DNA of 64,000 bases, taken from positions 186,001-250,000 of the forward strand of contig JBBRAB010000002.1 in the NCBI GenBank assembly GCA_038207155.1. Direction: 5' to 3'. Under the pieces are notes generated by a model, which saw nothing but the letters and a program-made list of their open reading frames with translations, was not told the DNA's origin and did no database searches. The translations under genes were made by a program, and so were the position numbers. Shown here piece by piece: positions 26,459 through 35,140 of this stretch; the stretch's first letter is position 1; every line of letters starts with the position of its first letter. This stretch comes from FEN-1139 sp038207155. Lineage in GTDB: Bacteria > Myxococcota_A > Polyangia > Polyangiales > Polyangiaceae.

Positions 26459-27661
26459 ATGAAGATCCACGAATATCAGGGAAAACAGCTCTTCGCACGC
26501 TATGGCTTGCCCATACCCAAAGGCATCCCGTGCATGACTGCCCCCGCCGCTCAATCCGCGGCCGAGCAGATCATTGCGGAGACTGGCGTTCCGCTGGTCG
26601 TGGTCAAGGCCCAGATCCACGCGGGCGGACGCGGCAAGGGCGGCGGAGTGAAGGTGGTTCGCAACGGGCCCCGTGAGGTGTTCAAGGTGGCAGAACGCAT
26701 GCTCGGCATGCAGCTCGTCACCCACCAGACGGGCCCGTCGGGCCGCCTCGTCCAGCGCCTTTACGTCGAGCAGGGTCTCTCCATCTTCCGCGAGCTCTAC
26801 CTCGGGATGGTCGTGGATCGAAATTCCGGTCGCATCGCCGTCATGGCGTCGACCGAAGGCGGCGTGGACATTGAGGAAGTAGCTCAGTCACGTCCCGAAA
26901 AAATCATTACTGAGACGATCGATCCGCTCACCGGACTGACCGCGTATCAGGCGCGCAAGCTGGCCTTTGCCCTGCGCGTTGGGGAAGGCACGCCGAACCC
27001 CAAGCAGACGGTTCAGCAGTTCACGGACACCCTGCTTCGTTTGGCGAAGTTGTTTGAAGCCGAGGACTGCACGATGTGTGAGATCAATCCACTCGTCGTC
27101 ACCTCACAGGGTGGAATCCTGGCGCTCGACGCCAAGGTCAATTTTGACGACAACGCGGCCTTCCGACACCCGGAATGGAGCAACCTCGTCGATCCCAATG
27201 AAGAGGATCCGGTCGAGTTGGAGGCCCGTCACGCCGGGCTCAGCTACGTGTCGCTCGATGGCAACATTGGGTGCCTCGTCAACGGCGCGGGCCTGGCCAT
27301 GGCCACGATGGACATCATCCAGCACCATGGTGGCACCCCAGCCAACTTCCTTGATGTGGGTGGCGGAGCCACGCGTGAGGCCGTGACGAAGGCCTTTACG
27401 ATGATCCTGTCGAGTCCGAGGGTCCGCGGGATCTTCGTGAATATCTTCGGTGGAATCATGCGCTGTGATGTGATCGCCGAAGGCGTCATCCAAGCCACAC
27501 GCCAGTTAGATCTCAAGGTACCGTTGGTCGTGCGCCTAGCGGGAACCAATGTTGAACAAGGCAAGGCGCTCCTGCGAGACAGCGGCCTACGGATCGAGCC
27601 TGCCGACGACATGGATGACGGAGCGCGAAAGATCGTCGCCGCCGTACGCGCGCAAGCCTAG
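26459..27661 (+). CDS. sucC: succinate-CoA ligase, beta subunit
   Basis: 400 residues, the usual length being about 388. It forms the heterodimer with SucD that converts succinyl-CoA and ADP or GDP to succinate and NTP. The ATP-grasp opening MKIHEYQGKQLFARYGLPIP is diagnostic. QIHAGGRGKGGGVKVV binds nucleotide, CEINPLVV is the metal site and NIFGGIMRCD is the conserved interface and phosphate segment. Start ATG 26459 follows GAGGAAT. SucD begins 27 bp after the stop. Confidence 0.97.
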   Translation: MKIHEYQGKQLFARYGLPIPKGIPCMTAPAAQSAAEQIIAETGVPLVVVKAQIHAGGRGKGGGVKVVRNGPREVFKVAERMLGMQLVTHQTGPSGRLVQRLYVEQGLSIFRELYLGMVVDRNSGRIAVMASTEGGVDIEEVAQSRPEKIITETIDPLTGLTAYQARKLAFALRVGEGTPNPKQTVQQFTDTLLRLAKLFEAEDCTMCEINPLVVTSQGGILALDAKVNFDDNAAFRHPEWSNLVDPNEEDPVELEARHAGLSYVSLDGNIGCLVNGAGLAMATMDIIQHHGGTPANFLDVGGGATREAVTKAFTMILSSPRVRGIFVNIFGGIMRCDVIAEGVIQATRQLDLKVPLVVRLAGTNVEQGKALLRDSGLRIEPADDMDDGARKIVAAVRAQA

Positions 27662-27688
27662 GTCAGTACCTGGAAAGCAAGACAGATC

Positions 27689-28585
27689 ATGTCAATTCTA
27701 GTCGATTCGACGACGAGGGTCGTCATTCAGGGAATCACCGGCTCGGCAGGTACGTTCCACGCAAACCAGTGCATCGCCTACGGAACCCAGGTGGTGGCGG
27801 GAGTCACTCCCAATCGCGGTGGCGAGTGTCTGCACTCGCGCGGAGTTGACGGTCGCCCTGTCGACGTGCCGATCTACGACACGATGATCGAGGCGGTGAC
27901 GCGCACAGGAGCGGATACATCTCTCATCTTCGTGCCTGCAGCGGGCGCTGCCGACGCAATTCTTGAGGCAGCCGATGCTGGTTGTCGCTTGATCGTGTGC
28001 ATCACGGAGGGCATTCCGGTGCTCGACATGGTGCGCGTAAAGCGCGCGCTTCAGACGAGCCCATCCCTGCTAGTCGGGCCAAACTGCCCCGGGTTGATCA
28101 CTCCGGGTCAGTGCAAGCTCGGCATTATGCCAGGCCACATTCACCTGCCCGGTCGTGTCGGCGTCGTCTCGCGCTCCGGCACGCTGACCTACGAAGCAGT
28201 CGGTCAGACGACAGCCCTCGGGCTCGGCCAGTCCACCTGCGTTGGTATCGGTGGAGACCCGGTGGGCGGGATGGACTTCATCGAAGTGCTTCGTCGCTTT
28301 CAGGAGGATCCACAGACCGAGGGGATCCTCCTGATCGGTGAGATCGGCGGCACGGCGGAACAACGTGCCGCGCAGTTCATTCGCGAACACGTCACCAAGC
28401 CGGTTGCGGGCTTCATTGCCGGAGCCACCGCTCCGCCCGGCAAGCGCATGGGTCACGCGGGCGCCATCATCTCTGGCGGTCAGGGAACGGCAGCCGAGAA
28501 GATCGAAGCTTTGGAACAAGCAGGTGTGCGGGTTGCCCCAACGCCGGCGGACATGGCCCGCACGCTCGCGCCCTTAATGCGCTAA
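27689..28585 (+). CDS. sucD: succinate-CoA ligase, alpha subunit
   Basis: 298 residues. The N-terminal CoA-binding domain has VVIQGITGSAGTFHANQCIA, followed by GVTPNRGG. The phosphohistidine lies in GKRMGHAGAIISGG near residue 255, with GPNCPGLITPGQCKLGIMPG and SRSGTLTYEAV as further family blocks. It works with SucC in the TCA cycle. A double hairpin follows immediately after the stop, ending the icd-mdh-sucCD cluster. Confidence 0.97.
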   Translation: MSILVDSTTRVVIQGITGSAGTFHANQCIAYGTQVVAGVTPNRGGECLHSRGVDGRPVDVPIYDTMIEAVTRTGADTSLIFVPAAGAADAILEAADAGCRLIVCITEGIPVLDMVRVKRALQTSPSLLVGPNCPGLITPGQCKLGIMPGHIHLPGRVGVVSRSGTLTYEAVGQTTALGLGQSTCVGIGGDPVGGMDFIEVLRRFQEDPQTEGILLIGEIGGTAEQRAAQFIREHVTKPVAGFIAGATAPPGKRMGHAGAIISGGQGTAAEKIEALEQAGVRVAPTPADMARTLAPLMR

Positions 28586-28648
28586 GAGGCGCGTCCCCGG
28601 GGAAGGACGCACCTCTGTGAAAGATGCTGCACCGTCGGGTGCAGCATC
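28586..28648. terminator. double hairpin terminating the TCA cluster and the convergent cyclophilin gene
   Basis: Hairpin one starts directly after the sucD stop: GAGGCGCGTCC (28586-28596) with GGACGCACCTC (28605-28615), one mismatch. Hairpin two is perfect: GATGCTGCACC (28623-28633), loop GTCG, GGTGCAGCATC (28638-28648). The cyclophilin gene ends at 28667 from the other side, so both directions are served. Confidence 0.75.
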
Positions 28649-28666
28649 CCTGACTCGCTGTCTTGC

Positions 28667-29182
28667 TCAGTCGTTGATCGTGACCTTGACCATCTGCACC
28701 GGCGTGTTTGGCCGATCGCGACCGTCGGTAGGCGTTGTTTCGATCTTCTTCAGGACATCAAGGCCCTTGGTGATCTTCGCAAACACGGGATGCTTTGATG
28801 CGCCAGCCGTGAAAAAGTCGAGGTAGGAGTTGTGAGCCGTGTTGAGGAAGAACTGGCAGCTTCCGGAATTCGGACGGCCGGTGTTCGCCATTGAGAGCGT
28901 TCCTGGCTCATTGGAGAGCTTGGCATCCGACGGATGCTCGTCCTCAATGCACCCGTTCGGACTATTGCCGGTACCGGCAAGTGGGCTCTTCGAATCGCGG
29001 CTGTTGGGGCAGCCGAACTGCACCATGAAGCCGCTGATAACGCGGTGAAAATGCAATCCGTCGTAGAAGCCGCTCTTGGCAAGCGCGATGAAGTTTGCCG
29101 TCGTGATCGGCATCTTGTCGACGAAGAGTTCAACCTCGATATCGCCGAGACTGGTGGCTAGTGTTGCTGTGGGGTTCGCCAT
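28667..29182 (-). CDS. peptidyl-prolyl cis-trans isomerase, cyclophilin type
   Basis: 171 residues. Speeds cis-trans isomerisation of X-Pro bonds in folding proteins. The cyclophilin core is clear: ANFIALAKSGFYDGLHFHRV, then FMVQFGCP (active-site Phe and Gln), SMANTGRPNSGSCQFFLNTA and HPVFAKITKG. There is no signal peptide, so it is cytoplasmic, like PpiB. The segment DSKSPLAGTGNSPNGCIEDE is a slightly expanded loop, common in this subgroup. It is divergent from ndk with 316 bp between. Confidence 0.94.
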   Translation of the reverse strand: MANPTATLATSLGDIEVELFVDKMPITTANFIALAKSGFYDGLHFHRVISGFMVQFGCPNSRDSKSPLAGTGNSPNGCIEDEHPSDAKLSNEPGTLSMANTGRPNSGSCQFFLNTAHNSYLDFFTAGASKHPVFAKITKGLDVLKKIETTPTDGRDRPNTPVQMVKVTIND

Positions 29183-29498
29183 GGCCAGAGCCTAGTGCGC
29201 CCGGCAGGATTTCCCAAGGGAACATCCACCGCGTCCCGCTAGCTGCCCGCGAGACACTGTCGAGACCCGGCCGGCGGACAGACTCGGCCTTGAGTTCCGC
29301 TGCGGCGCTGGCCCTGTAGAAGCAGGCTCCGCCGGACGCCCGCCAGGCCTCGGCTTGCCCGCCGTCACAATCGTCACCGGCGTGGAGTTGCCAAACCGCT
29401 GCGAATAGAATAGCCCTGCAGTGAAACAAAATTCGTTCGGGAACGGCCGCCCTAGGGCGCTTGGACCTGACCCGCAACGATTGCTCCCCAAGGATGAC
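29183..29498. other. divergent intergenic region between cyclophilin and ndk
   Basis: 316 bp. Both genes read outward, so their promoters should lie here. An AT-richer patch near 29400-29430 (GAATAGAATAG) is the likeliest promoter zone for ndk, but boxes are not convincing. No ORF or RNA gene was identified. Confidence 0.45.
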
Positions 29499-29921
29499 AT
29501 GGCCGTCGAACGAACTCTCTGCATCATCAAGCCCGATGCCTGCGCCAATCGAAAGCAGGGGGCCATCCTCCACCGCATCCAGGAGGAAGGCTTCGCGCTG
29601 CTCGGATTGCGTCAGTGTCGACTGAGTCGCGCGGACGCGGAGGGCTTTTACGCGATTCACAGCGACAAGCCATTCTTCGAGACGCTGTGTGAGTTCATGA
29701 CGAGTGGCCCGATCCTGGTCGTCGCGCTTGAGCGCGATGACGCGGTCGCCCATTGGCGCCGAGTCATTGGCGCCACCAATCCGGCCCAAGCTGCCGAGGG
29801 GACGATTCGACGGCTCTTCGGCGGCAGCACCGTGACCGAGAATGCGGTTCATGGCTCAGATTCCGCCGAAAACGGCCGCATCGAGTGCTCCTACTTCTTC
29901 ACCGGGGTTGAGCTGCGCTAG
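29499..29921 (+). CDS. ndk: nucleoside diphosphate kinase
   Basis: 140 residues from ATG 29499 with AAGGATG upstream; the open frame extends further back but those residues are not part of the family. Transfers gamma phosphates between nucleotides through a phosphohistidine. ERTLCIIKPDACANRKQGAI is the N-terminal block, GATNPAQAAEGTIRRLFG the nucleotide loop, and NAVHGSDSAENGRIE contains the active-site histidine. Length matches the family (about 140). The next gene starts 13 bp downstream. Confidence 0.97.
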   Translation: MAVERTLCIIKPDACANRKQGAILHRIQEEGFALLGLRQCRLSRADAEGFYAIHSDKPFFETLCEFMTSGPILVVALERDDAVAHWRRVIGATNPAQAAEGTIRRLFGGSTVTENAVHGSDSAENGRIECSYFFTGVELR

Positions 29922-29934
29922 CGTTCGCAAAGCC

Positions 29935-30780
29935 ATGCACCGCGGCCCCCCATACTCAGGGCGAACCGAGGCGGAACGTATCCGCCTCGAGGAGTCACGC
30001 GGTTCCATCCGCGATGCGCTTGGAGGACTGCGCAATCTCGAGCAGCTGCTCGGAAGCCTGCGGGTTGGCCCGCGAGCACTCACGGCGGTGCTGCCCGATG
30101 TGCAGCGCAGCTGCCCCGGATTTCGAACTGGGCTGCTCGACCTTTTCGGTCTACTCGTCACCCATTGCCCAGTCGTCGAGCCCGCGCTTCGGGCCTTTGA
30201 GTTCACTGCATTGCCGCAGCTCGTCGAGCTCGAGCGTGAGCTCGGACTGGCTGCGAGTCGTCCGCTCAATGCCAAGGCCAGACTCAGACTCGACGCGCAG
30301 CTCAACCGCGCCATCGGGGAACTCGAGCCGATCGTCGACGTGACCGACTGGCTCTCGGCCACGGCCTTCAGTTTGCCCGTGGAGCTCTCGGTTCGTCCGG
30401 CCTTACTCGAGTCCCTACGCGCCAGTGAGCCCGAAGGACTTCAAGCCGCCGCGACCGCTATCGTGGTGCTCGAGCCCTTGCCGGAGCTTGAGCTGTCGCT
30501 ACAGCCTCGCTTCCTCGCGGGATTTGTTGCGTTCGCGGCTCGCGCGCTGGCCGACCAGCACCCGACACGGATCATTGAGGTATGCGCGAGCGAGATCAGC
30601 GCGGGTCACGCGCGTCTCACGGTGTCTGCCTCAACGACGCCTCGGCAGGGCATGCGGCGCTGGGTGCCCGGCAAAGGTGCCCCGCCCGCTTGGCTGGACT
30701 GTCTGCGCGCGGGAGCGAGCCTGACCGGCGCAGAGCTTGAGGTGTCGCCCGACCTCGACCGCATTGAGCTCGGTCTCTAG
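29935..30780 (+). CDS. hypothetical protein, possibly a degenerate histidine-kinase-like module
   Basis: 281 residues from ATG 29935, 13 bp after ndk. No family was recognised with confidence. Residues 20-150 are helical, with two leucine-rich amphipathic helices. The C-terminal 90 residues (PRFLAGFVAFAARALADQH onward, ending GASLTGAELEVSPDLDRIEL) are laid out like a HATPase_c domain, but the N box and the G1 and G2 glycine boxes are absent. It could be a catalytically dead kinase relative or simply an unrelated alpha/beta protein. No signal peptide is seen. Its TAG overlaps the TAG of the convergent gene in the palindrome CTAG. Confidence 0.5.
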   Translation: MHRGPPYSGRTEAERIRLEESRGSIRDALGGLRNLEQLLGSLRVGPRALTAVLPDVQRSCPGFRTGLLDLFGLLVTHCPVVEPALRAFEFTALPQLVELERELGLAASRPLNAKARLRLDAQLNRAIGELEPIVDVTDWLSATAFSLPVELSVRPALLESLRASEPEGLQAAATAIVVLEPLPELELSLQPRFLAGFVAFAARALADQHPTRIIEVCASEISAGHARLTVSASTTPRQGMRRWVPGKGAPPAWLDCLRAGASLTGAELEVSPDLDRIELGL

Positions 30781-31934
30781 TGCGTCGAGGCGCTGAGCGG
30801 TTTCGTCGTCCGCCGACGCCGACGCCGAACTGCCGCCCGATAACTCAACAGTCCCACGCCGCACCAAACCCAAGCTGACCCATCAGCGCAACGCGTTCGC
30901 CCCGGCGCAAACGAACAACCCCCGCGCAGCGTCAGATCCTCTCGCTCGGCGAGCGGACACTGACTGGCGTAGCGCGCGCATTGGCTCGAGCCAGCGCTCG
31001 TGGCGTCAGGTCCGCAGGTGTTGGCATTCACCCTGCAGAACTCCTCGCGATCCTGCTCTGGGGGGATCGGACAGCGCGCTACATCAAGGTCCTGACTGAG
31101 ATCCCGAGGCGTTTCCTGTTGGTTGTTCGACATGGGGACGTCGACGCATTGTTTGTACTGCGCGAGCTGCGACGAGCACAGCGATTGGACTCGAACCTGC
31201 GCACAGACGGACCAGGGCCCCTCCTGCAGCTCGATCGGTGCTCCCAGCGGTGAAGGGAGAGTCTCGCGACCGCTTGCAGACACCGCGAGGCTGACCGTGC
31301 TGGAGGTTTCCATCGCACGCGGGATCTCGAACTTGACCCACGAGAGCTGGAGTTGACCCGAAAGCACGGGTTGCGTGCTCGGTAGCGAGGCGGAAACACC
31401 GAGCAGCACAGGTTTTTCCTGCTCGGCGACGGCATAGCAGCGATCGGCGACCAGGCCCGCCCCACTACAACACCGCCTTGGCCCCACGGCAACGGGCAGT
31501 AACTCAACGTCGACCTTGATCGTGGGCTCCAGCATCAATGGGTTCACCGCTGGGACGATCACAACGGGAGTGTCAATGGCTGCGGGACAAGTGGAGCAGG
31601 GAGCCACTTTCAAGCGAAGGGTTCCAACGTCCATGATCTTGGACGGTTGCCAAACGTAGACCCCCTGCCAGTCCGGATCGACGCGAATTGTCCCTGCGAC
31701 GACACTGCCATCCTCCTTCATGACCTGAATCGAGGGTAGCGCGGCAGCTCTCAGAACAATCGAACCGTTCTGCGGAATCGGTCCTGAGTTGCTCCAGCTC
31801 GTCGGGGCTGCCGAGCCAGCAACCGCTACGGCTGAGCAGGGCAGCACTACCAGCAAGATGACCGCGCCCGCCAGGCTCGCGCCATAGCGGGAACCCCAGG
31901 CCAGCCGAAACCGCGCAGTCTGGCGCTCAAGCAT
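30777..31934 (-). CDS. secreted hypothetical protein with Arg-rich C-terminal tail
   Basis: 385 residues from the internal Met at 31934, which gives a good signal peptide or N-terminal anchor (SLAGAVILLVVLPCSAVAVA). The following 90 residues look like an immunoglobulin-like beta sandwich of the type common in myxobacterial surface proteins (GSIVLRAAALPSIQVMKEDG). The second half has paired cysteines and a C-terminal segment WVWCGVGLLSYRAAV followed by six arginines, like a degenerate MYXO-CTERM sorting tail with its cysteine. No enzymatic motif was seen. It probably sits on the cell surface. Confidence 0.6.
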   Translation of the reverse strand: MLERQTARFRLAWGSRYGASLAGAVILLVVLPCSAVAVAGSAAPTSWSNSGPIPQNGSIVLRAAALPSIQVMKEDGSVVAGTIRVDPDWQGVYVWQPSKIMDVGTLRLKVAPCSTCPAAIDTPVVIVPAVNPLMLEPTIKVDVELLPVAVGPRRCCSGAGLVADRCYAVAEQEKPVLLGVSASLPSTQPVLSGQLQLSWVKFEIPRAMETSSTVSLAVSASGRETLPSPLGAPIELQEGPWSVCAQVRVQSLCSSQLAQYKQCVDVPMSNNQQETPRDLSQDLDVARCPIPPEQDREEFCRVNANTCGPDATSAGSSQCARYASQCPLAEREDLTLRGGCSFAPGRTRCADGSAWVWCGVGLLSYRAAVRRRRRRTTKPLSASTH

Positions 31935-32060
31935 CCGCGGATTGTACGCCGAGGGCCAGCGGGACATCCAGAGCCAACGCCCCGATGCGACGGGTCGCAT
32001 TGAGCAGGTGTAAGGACTGGGGTCTCGGCGCGTTGTTAGGTCAGACCCCCAAGGAGCCCA

Positions 32061-33032
32061 ATGAACTACCGAGCACTAGTCACGACCGCCCTCGCCTGCC
32101 TGCTCGCCGCCTGCACTAGCACCCACCGGGGCCAGCCCGAGCCCTTCCCCTCGTCCGCAGACGGCGCCGCTAGAGGAGGAGACGGCGTCATCGCCCAGGA
32201 GGCGCCCGGCAACCCCGGAGAGCCCTCGCGACCTGTCGCGGTGGAGGAGGGTGAAAGGCGCCGTTCGGTCGATAGTGCCCCCAAGGGAGCCGCGCTGTCG
32301 CCGCCAACCAGTGGCGCCAGTGACAGCGCTGGCAGCCCGTACCGTGCAGAACGCAAGGAAGCGGCCCGCGAGCGCCCCGGCCTCGGGACGACCTGGGGTG
32401 AGACGCGCACGAGCTCGGTCTCGTCAGCCTCCTTTGAGCGCGAAGACGCGCGGCGCCCCGACGCGCTGGTTCGAATTTACTACAACGACGAGCGCGGGAC
32501 TCGCGCGACAGCGGGTCTCGACTCGGCCGATGACCTACCACCCAACCACACCCCCCTGTTCCGAGGCTACGTGTCGGTGGAGGTCGCGGGGGGCAGTGGG
32601 GAGGCGCTGCCCGGAATGCGCCGTGGGGATCGCACCTACGTGGTCGGTCACGACGGAGAACGCTACTCGCTGCGCATCCGCAACAACTCTCCAGAACGCT
32701 TCGAGATCGTGGCCTCGGTGGACGGCCTCGACGTGGTCGACGGGCGCAGCGCCGCACTTGGAAAACGAGGCTACCTGATCGACGCCTGGGGCAGTCTGGA
32801 GCTCGAGGGCTTTCGTCGGAGTCAGTCTGAGGTCGCCACCTTCCGCTTCGGTCGCGTCGCCGACTCCTACGCTGCACGCACCACGGGCGATCGCCAAGTG
32901 GGAGTGATCGGGGTGGCTGTCTTTCGTGAGCGCGGCGCGCGCACGGATTGGACGGACGCTGAGATTCGGCGCCGCGAAACGGCGGATCCGTTCCCGGGGT
33001 CCTTCGCTCGTCCGCCAAGTCGCGACGAATGA
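32061..33032 (+). CDS. lipoprotein with a conserved C-terminal domain of unknown function
   Basis: 323 residues. The signal ends in lipobox LAAC (C18). Residues 20-130 are low-complexity and Ser/Gly/Arg-rich. The C-terminal 150 residues hold a conserved pattern that recurs in proteobacterial hypothetical proteins: GERYSLRIRNNSPERFEIV, VDGLDVVDGR, GYLIDAWGSLELEGFR, ATFRFGRVADSYA and GVIGVAVFRE. That domain has no assigned function known to me. It forms its own unit, followed by a good terminator. Confidence 0.7.
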   Translation: MNYRALVTTALACLLAACTSTHRGQPEPFPSSADGAARGGDGVIAQEAPGNPGEPSRPVAVEEGERRRSVDSAPKGAALSPPTSGASDSAGSPYRAERKEAARERPGLGTTWGETRTSSVSSASFEREDARRPDALVRIYYNDERGTRATAGLDSADDLPPNHTPLFRGYVSVEVAGGSGEALPGMRRGDRTYVVGHDGERYSLRIRNNSPERFEIVASVDGLDVVDGRSAALGKRGYLIDAWGSLELEGFRRSQSEVATFRFGRVADSYAARTTGDRQVGVIGVAVFRERGARTDWTDAEIRRRETADPFPGSFARPPSRDE

Positions 33033-33067
33033 GTCGGCACTCGAGCGCCGCAGCACACCCGACGCAC

Positions 33068-33103
33068 AAGAACCCCACGATCCGCTTGGATCTCGGGGTT
33101 CTT
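33068..33103. terminator. bidirectional intrinsic terminator
   Basis: AAGAACCCC (33068-33076) pairs with GGGGTTCTT (33095-33103); an inner stem GATCC/GGATC closes around GCTT. The right arm ends in TTCTTT and the left begins with AAGAA, so it can serve the lipoprotein gene and the convergent hemerythrin gene. Confidence 0.8.
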
Positions 33104-33143
33104 TCAGCGGTCAGGCGAGTCGGCAGCCCGCGGGCGACTGCGC

Positions 33144-33581
33144 TCAGTCAGCTTCGCCGAGGTCCTGCCAGTAGGCCATCAGCATCAGCTCGTTTTCCTG
33201 CTCTTCATGCGTACGCAGGAGCCGCAGTGCCTTCGTCATACGCGTCGCCAGAGCATCGAGGTCGGCAGTGTCCGCAAATGAGATCGTGTCCACAAGGCGA
33301 ACCGCCTCTGCGAAGTCCGACTTTAGCCGCTCGTGCTGCTGAATCAGCTTGTCGACGGTGACACCGAAGCGCGGCAGTCGCTCGCGCACATCCACGAAGA
33401 ACTCGGCTTCTTCGCCGTCAAAGTGCGGTCCGGCAGCGGCCGCGACCTGCCGCACCAGAGGACTCAGTTGGTCCAACCACTCGGCACTGACCCGGGGCTT
33501 CTCGAGCGCGGCCTCAACACTGTCCACCAGTCGTCGGATGTGCTGATGCTCGCTGAGCACGTCGTAGGCTCCACTCTTCAT
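33144..33581 (-). CDS. hemerythrin-like HHE domain protein
   Basis: 145 residues from ATG 33581; the frame is open upstream but has no domain there. A four-helix bundle with conserved His and Glu: H12 and H14 in SEHQHIRRLVD, H53 and E57/E58 in GPHFDGEEAEFF, H83 in QQHERL and H125/E129 in RTHEEQENELM. These would form a non-heme di-iron site that binds O2 or NO, or acts in iron homeostasis. It is cytoplasmic. It is divergent from the radical SAM/SPASM gene with 310 bp between; a joint role in iron or NO handling is possible but not shown. Confidence 0.85.
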   Translation of the reverse strand: MKSGAYDVLSEHQHIRRLVDSVEAALEKPRVSAEWLDQLSPLVRQVAAAAGPHFDGEEAEFFVDVRERLPRFGVTVDKLIQQHERLKSDFAEAVRLVDTISFADTADLDALATRMTKALRLLRTHEEQENELMLMAYWQDLGEAD

Positions 33582-33891
33582 GGCAAGGTTTCCGTTCGGG
33601 AAAATGGGTGCGCGATACGGGTTGTCGTGGCCCCCAGGGCAACGGGGGCAGAGTACCTCTGGCACCGACTCAATTCCAAGCGTCCATGCAGTGAGTCGCC
33701 CCGATTCCGCAAGCCCCGAAGTCGTATCAGGGAGCACTTCCGGCCACGCGACCTTACATCGAGACCCTTCACTCTCAATCCGTGGGCAAGGCACCCCGGC
33801 GACTCGGTAGCGTGCTCGCTGACTTTCTGTGAGGCGACGTCGCGCTTGGCGCCGCATGGGCCAGAAGGGCGAGGTATCTTCAGCGCGAGTC
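33582..33891. other. divergent intergenic region between hemerythrin and radical SAM genes
   Basis: 310 bp that must contain both promoters. GCCCCC-N8-GGGGGC (33630-33649) is a 6-bp stem about 50 bp upstream of the hemerythrin start. No other structure was recognised, and no half-sites for NsrR- or FNR-type regulators were evident. Confidence 0.45.
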
Positions 33892-35079
33892 ATGACCACC
33901 CCGCGCTACCTGTTCGCCGAGGCTCCCCGCAACGTGTACTGGGAGACCACGGTCGCCTGTCGTCTCGCTTGTCAGCACTGCCGCGCTGAGGCGATAGCCT
34001 GCCGAGACGCGGCCGAGCTGACCACCGATGAGGGATTCCGGCTGATCGACAGCGTCAAGGAGCTCAGAAGCCTTCTGGTACTGACCGGAGGAGATCCCCT
34101 CGAGCGCCCGGATCTGGTCACGCTGGTAGAGTACGCGCGCTCCCAACATGTCCCGGTGGCGGTAACGCCCAGCACCACGCCGTCACTCCAGCGCAGTACG
34201 GTGGAGCGCTTTGCCGAGCTCGGACTGACCGCGCTCGGGGTCAGCCTGGACGGTCCCGATCCCGAGATTCACGACAGCTTTCGCGGCGTGCCCGGCACGT
34301 TCCAGCATTCGCTCAATGCCTTAGCCTGGGCCAAGGAGTTCGGGGTCCCCGTCCAGATCAACACGACAGTCACCCGTTTCACCCAGCCACATCTGGCGCG
34401 GCTCTTCGAGGTGCTGGAAAAGCAGAGTCCCCCGGTGCGCCGCTGGAGCCTGTTTCTCCTGGTCCCGACGGGGCGCGGAGCGTCACTGGGCGCGCTCAAC
34501 GCGCTCGAGGTCGAAGCGCTGTTCGAGTGGGCCTACGAGCTCTCCAAGACCGCACCGTTTCACGTCAGCACGGTGGAGGCCCCCCACTACCGTCGCTACT
34601 GGCTGGAGCGCCAACTCGCCGAGGGCGTCAGCGAGCAACAACTGCTTCAGCTCGGGCCACGCATGGGGTTTGGGGTGCGCGACGGCAACGGCGTCATTTT
34701 CGTGGCGCGCAACGGGGACGTCTATCCGGCAGGATTTCTGCCTCACCCCCTGATCGGCAACGTCCGCAATCATCCGCTTCACGAACTGTACCGAACTTCG
34801 CCCGCCTTGACGCAGCTGAGGGATATGGACGCGCTCACGGGAAAGTGTGGCCGCTGTCAGTACCGCTGGCTTTGCGGGGGCTCGCGTGCCCGCGCCTGGG
34901 CCTTCAGCTCGGATTTGATGGGTGATGATCCCGCTTGTCGCTACGAACCGGGAACCGCAGTTCAAGCGCCCTGGCCCGGTCACGCGCTTGACTCCACCCT
35001 CGAGGAGGCTCCCCTGGTGTTTCCGCATCCCCATGGTGACGGGCGCCGGGCCCGCCCGCCACATTCGCGCAGGGAGTAA
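33892..35079 (+). CDS. radical SAM/SPASM domain protein
   Basis: 395 residues from ATG 33892. The cluster motif C23-x3-C27-x2-C30 is in TTVACRLACQHCRAEA, followed by VLTGGDPLERPDL (SAM-binding GGD). GVSLDGPDPEIHDSFRGVPG is the usual substrate-side strand. The C-terminal SPASM-type region binds further Fe-S clusters with CGRCQYRWLCGG and a last Cys in DPACRYEP. The N terminus APRNVYWETT resembles the family of radical SAM proteins related to heme-modifying AhbC/AhbD and NirJ enzymes, so tetrapyrrole or peptide modification are both possible. No heme or peptide precursor gene is adjacent. Both cluster motifs are intact, unlike the radical-SAM-like gene at 193-1203. Confidence 0.85.
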   Translation: MTTPRYLFAEAPRNVYWETTVACRLACQHCRAEAIACRDAAELTTDEGFRLIDSVKELRSLLVLTGGDPLERPDLVTLVEYARSQHVPVAVTPSTTPSLQRSTVERFAELGLTALGVSLDGPDPEIHDSFRGVPGTFQHSLNALAWAKEFGVPVQINTTVTRFTQPHLARLFEVLEKQSPPVRRWSLFLLVPTGRGASLGALNALEVEALFEWAYELSKTAPFHVSTVEAPHYRRYWLERQLAEGVSEQQLLQLGPRMGFGVRDGNGVIFVARNGDVYPAGFLPHPLIGNVRNHPLHELYRTSPALTQLRDMDALTGKCGRCQYRWLCGGSRARAWAFSSDLMGDDPACRYEPGTAVQAPWPGHALDSTLEEAPLVFPHPHGDGRRARPPHSRRE

Positions 35080-35140
35080 GTTTCACGGGACCCCCTGCTA
35101 GCGCTGGCCGAGGGCCCTCGATTTGGGTCAGACTCGCGCC

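Noticed and set aside
33582..33899. 106-residue N-terminal extension of the hemerythrin gene
   Set aside because: It has no conserved domain and overlaps the upstream promoter zone of the divergent gene.
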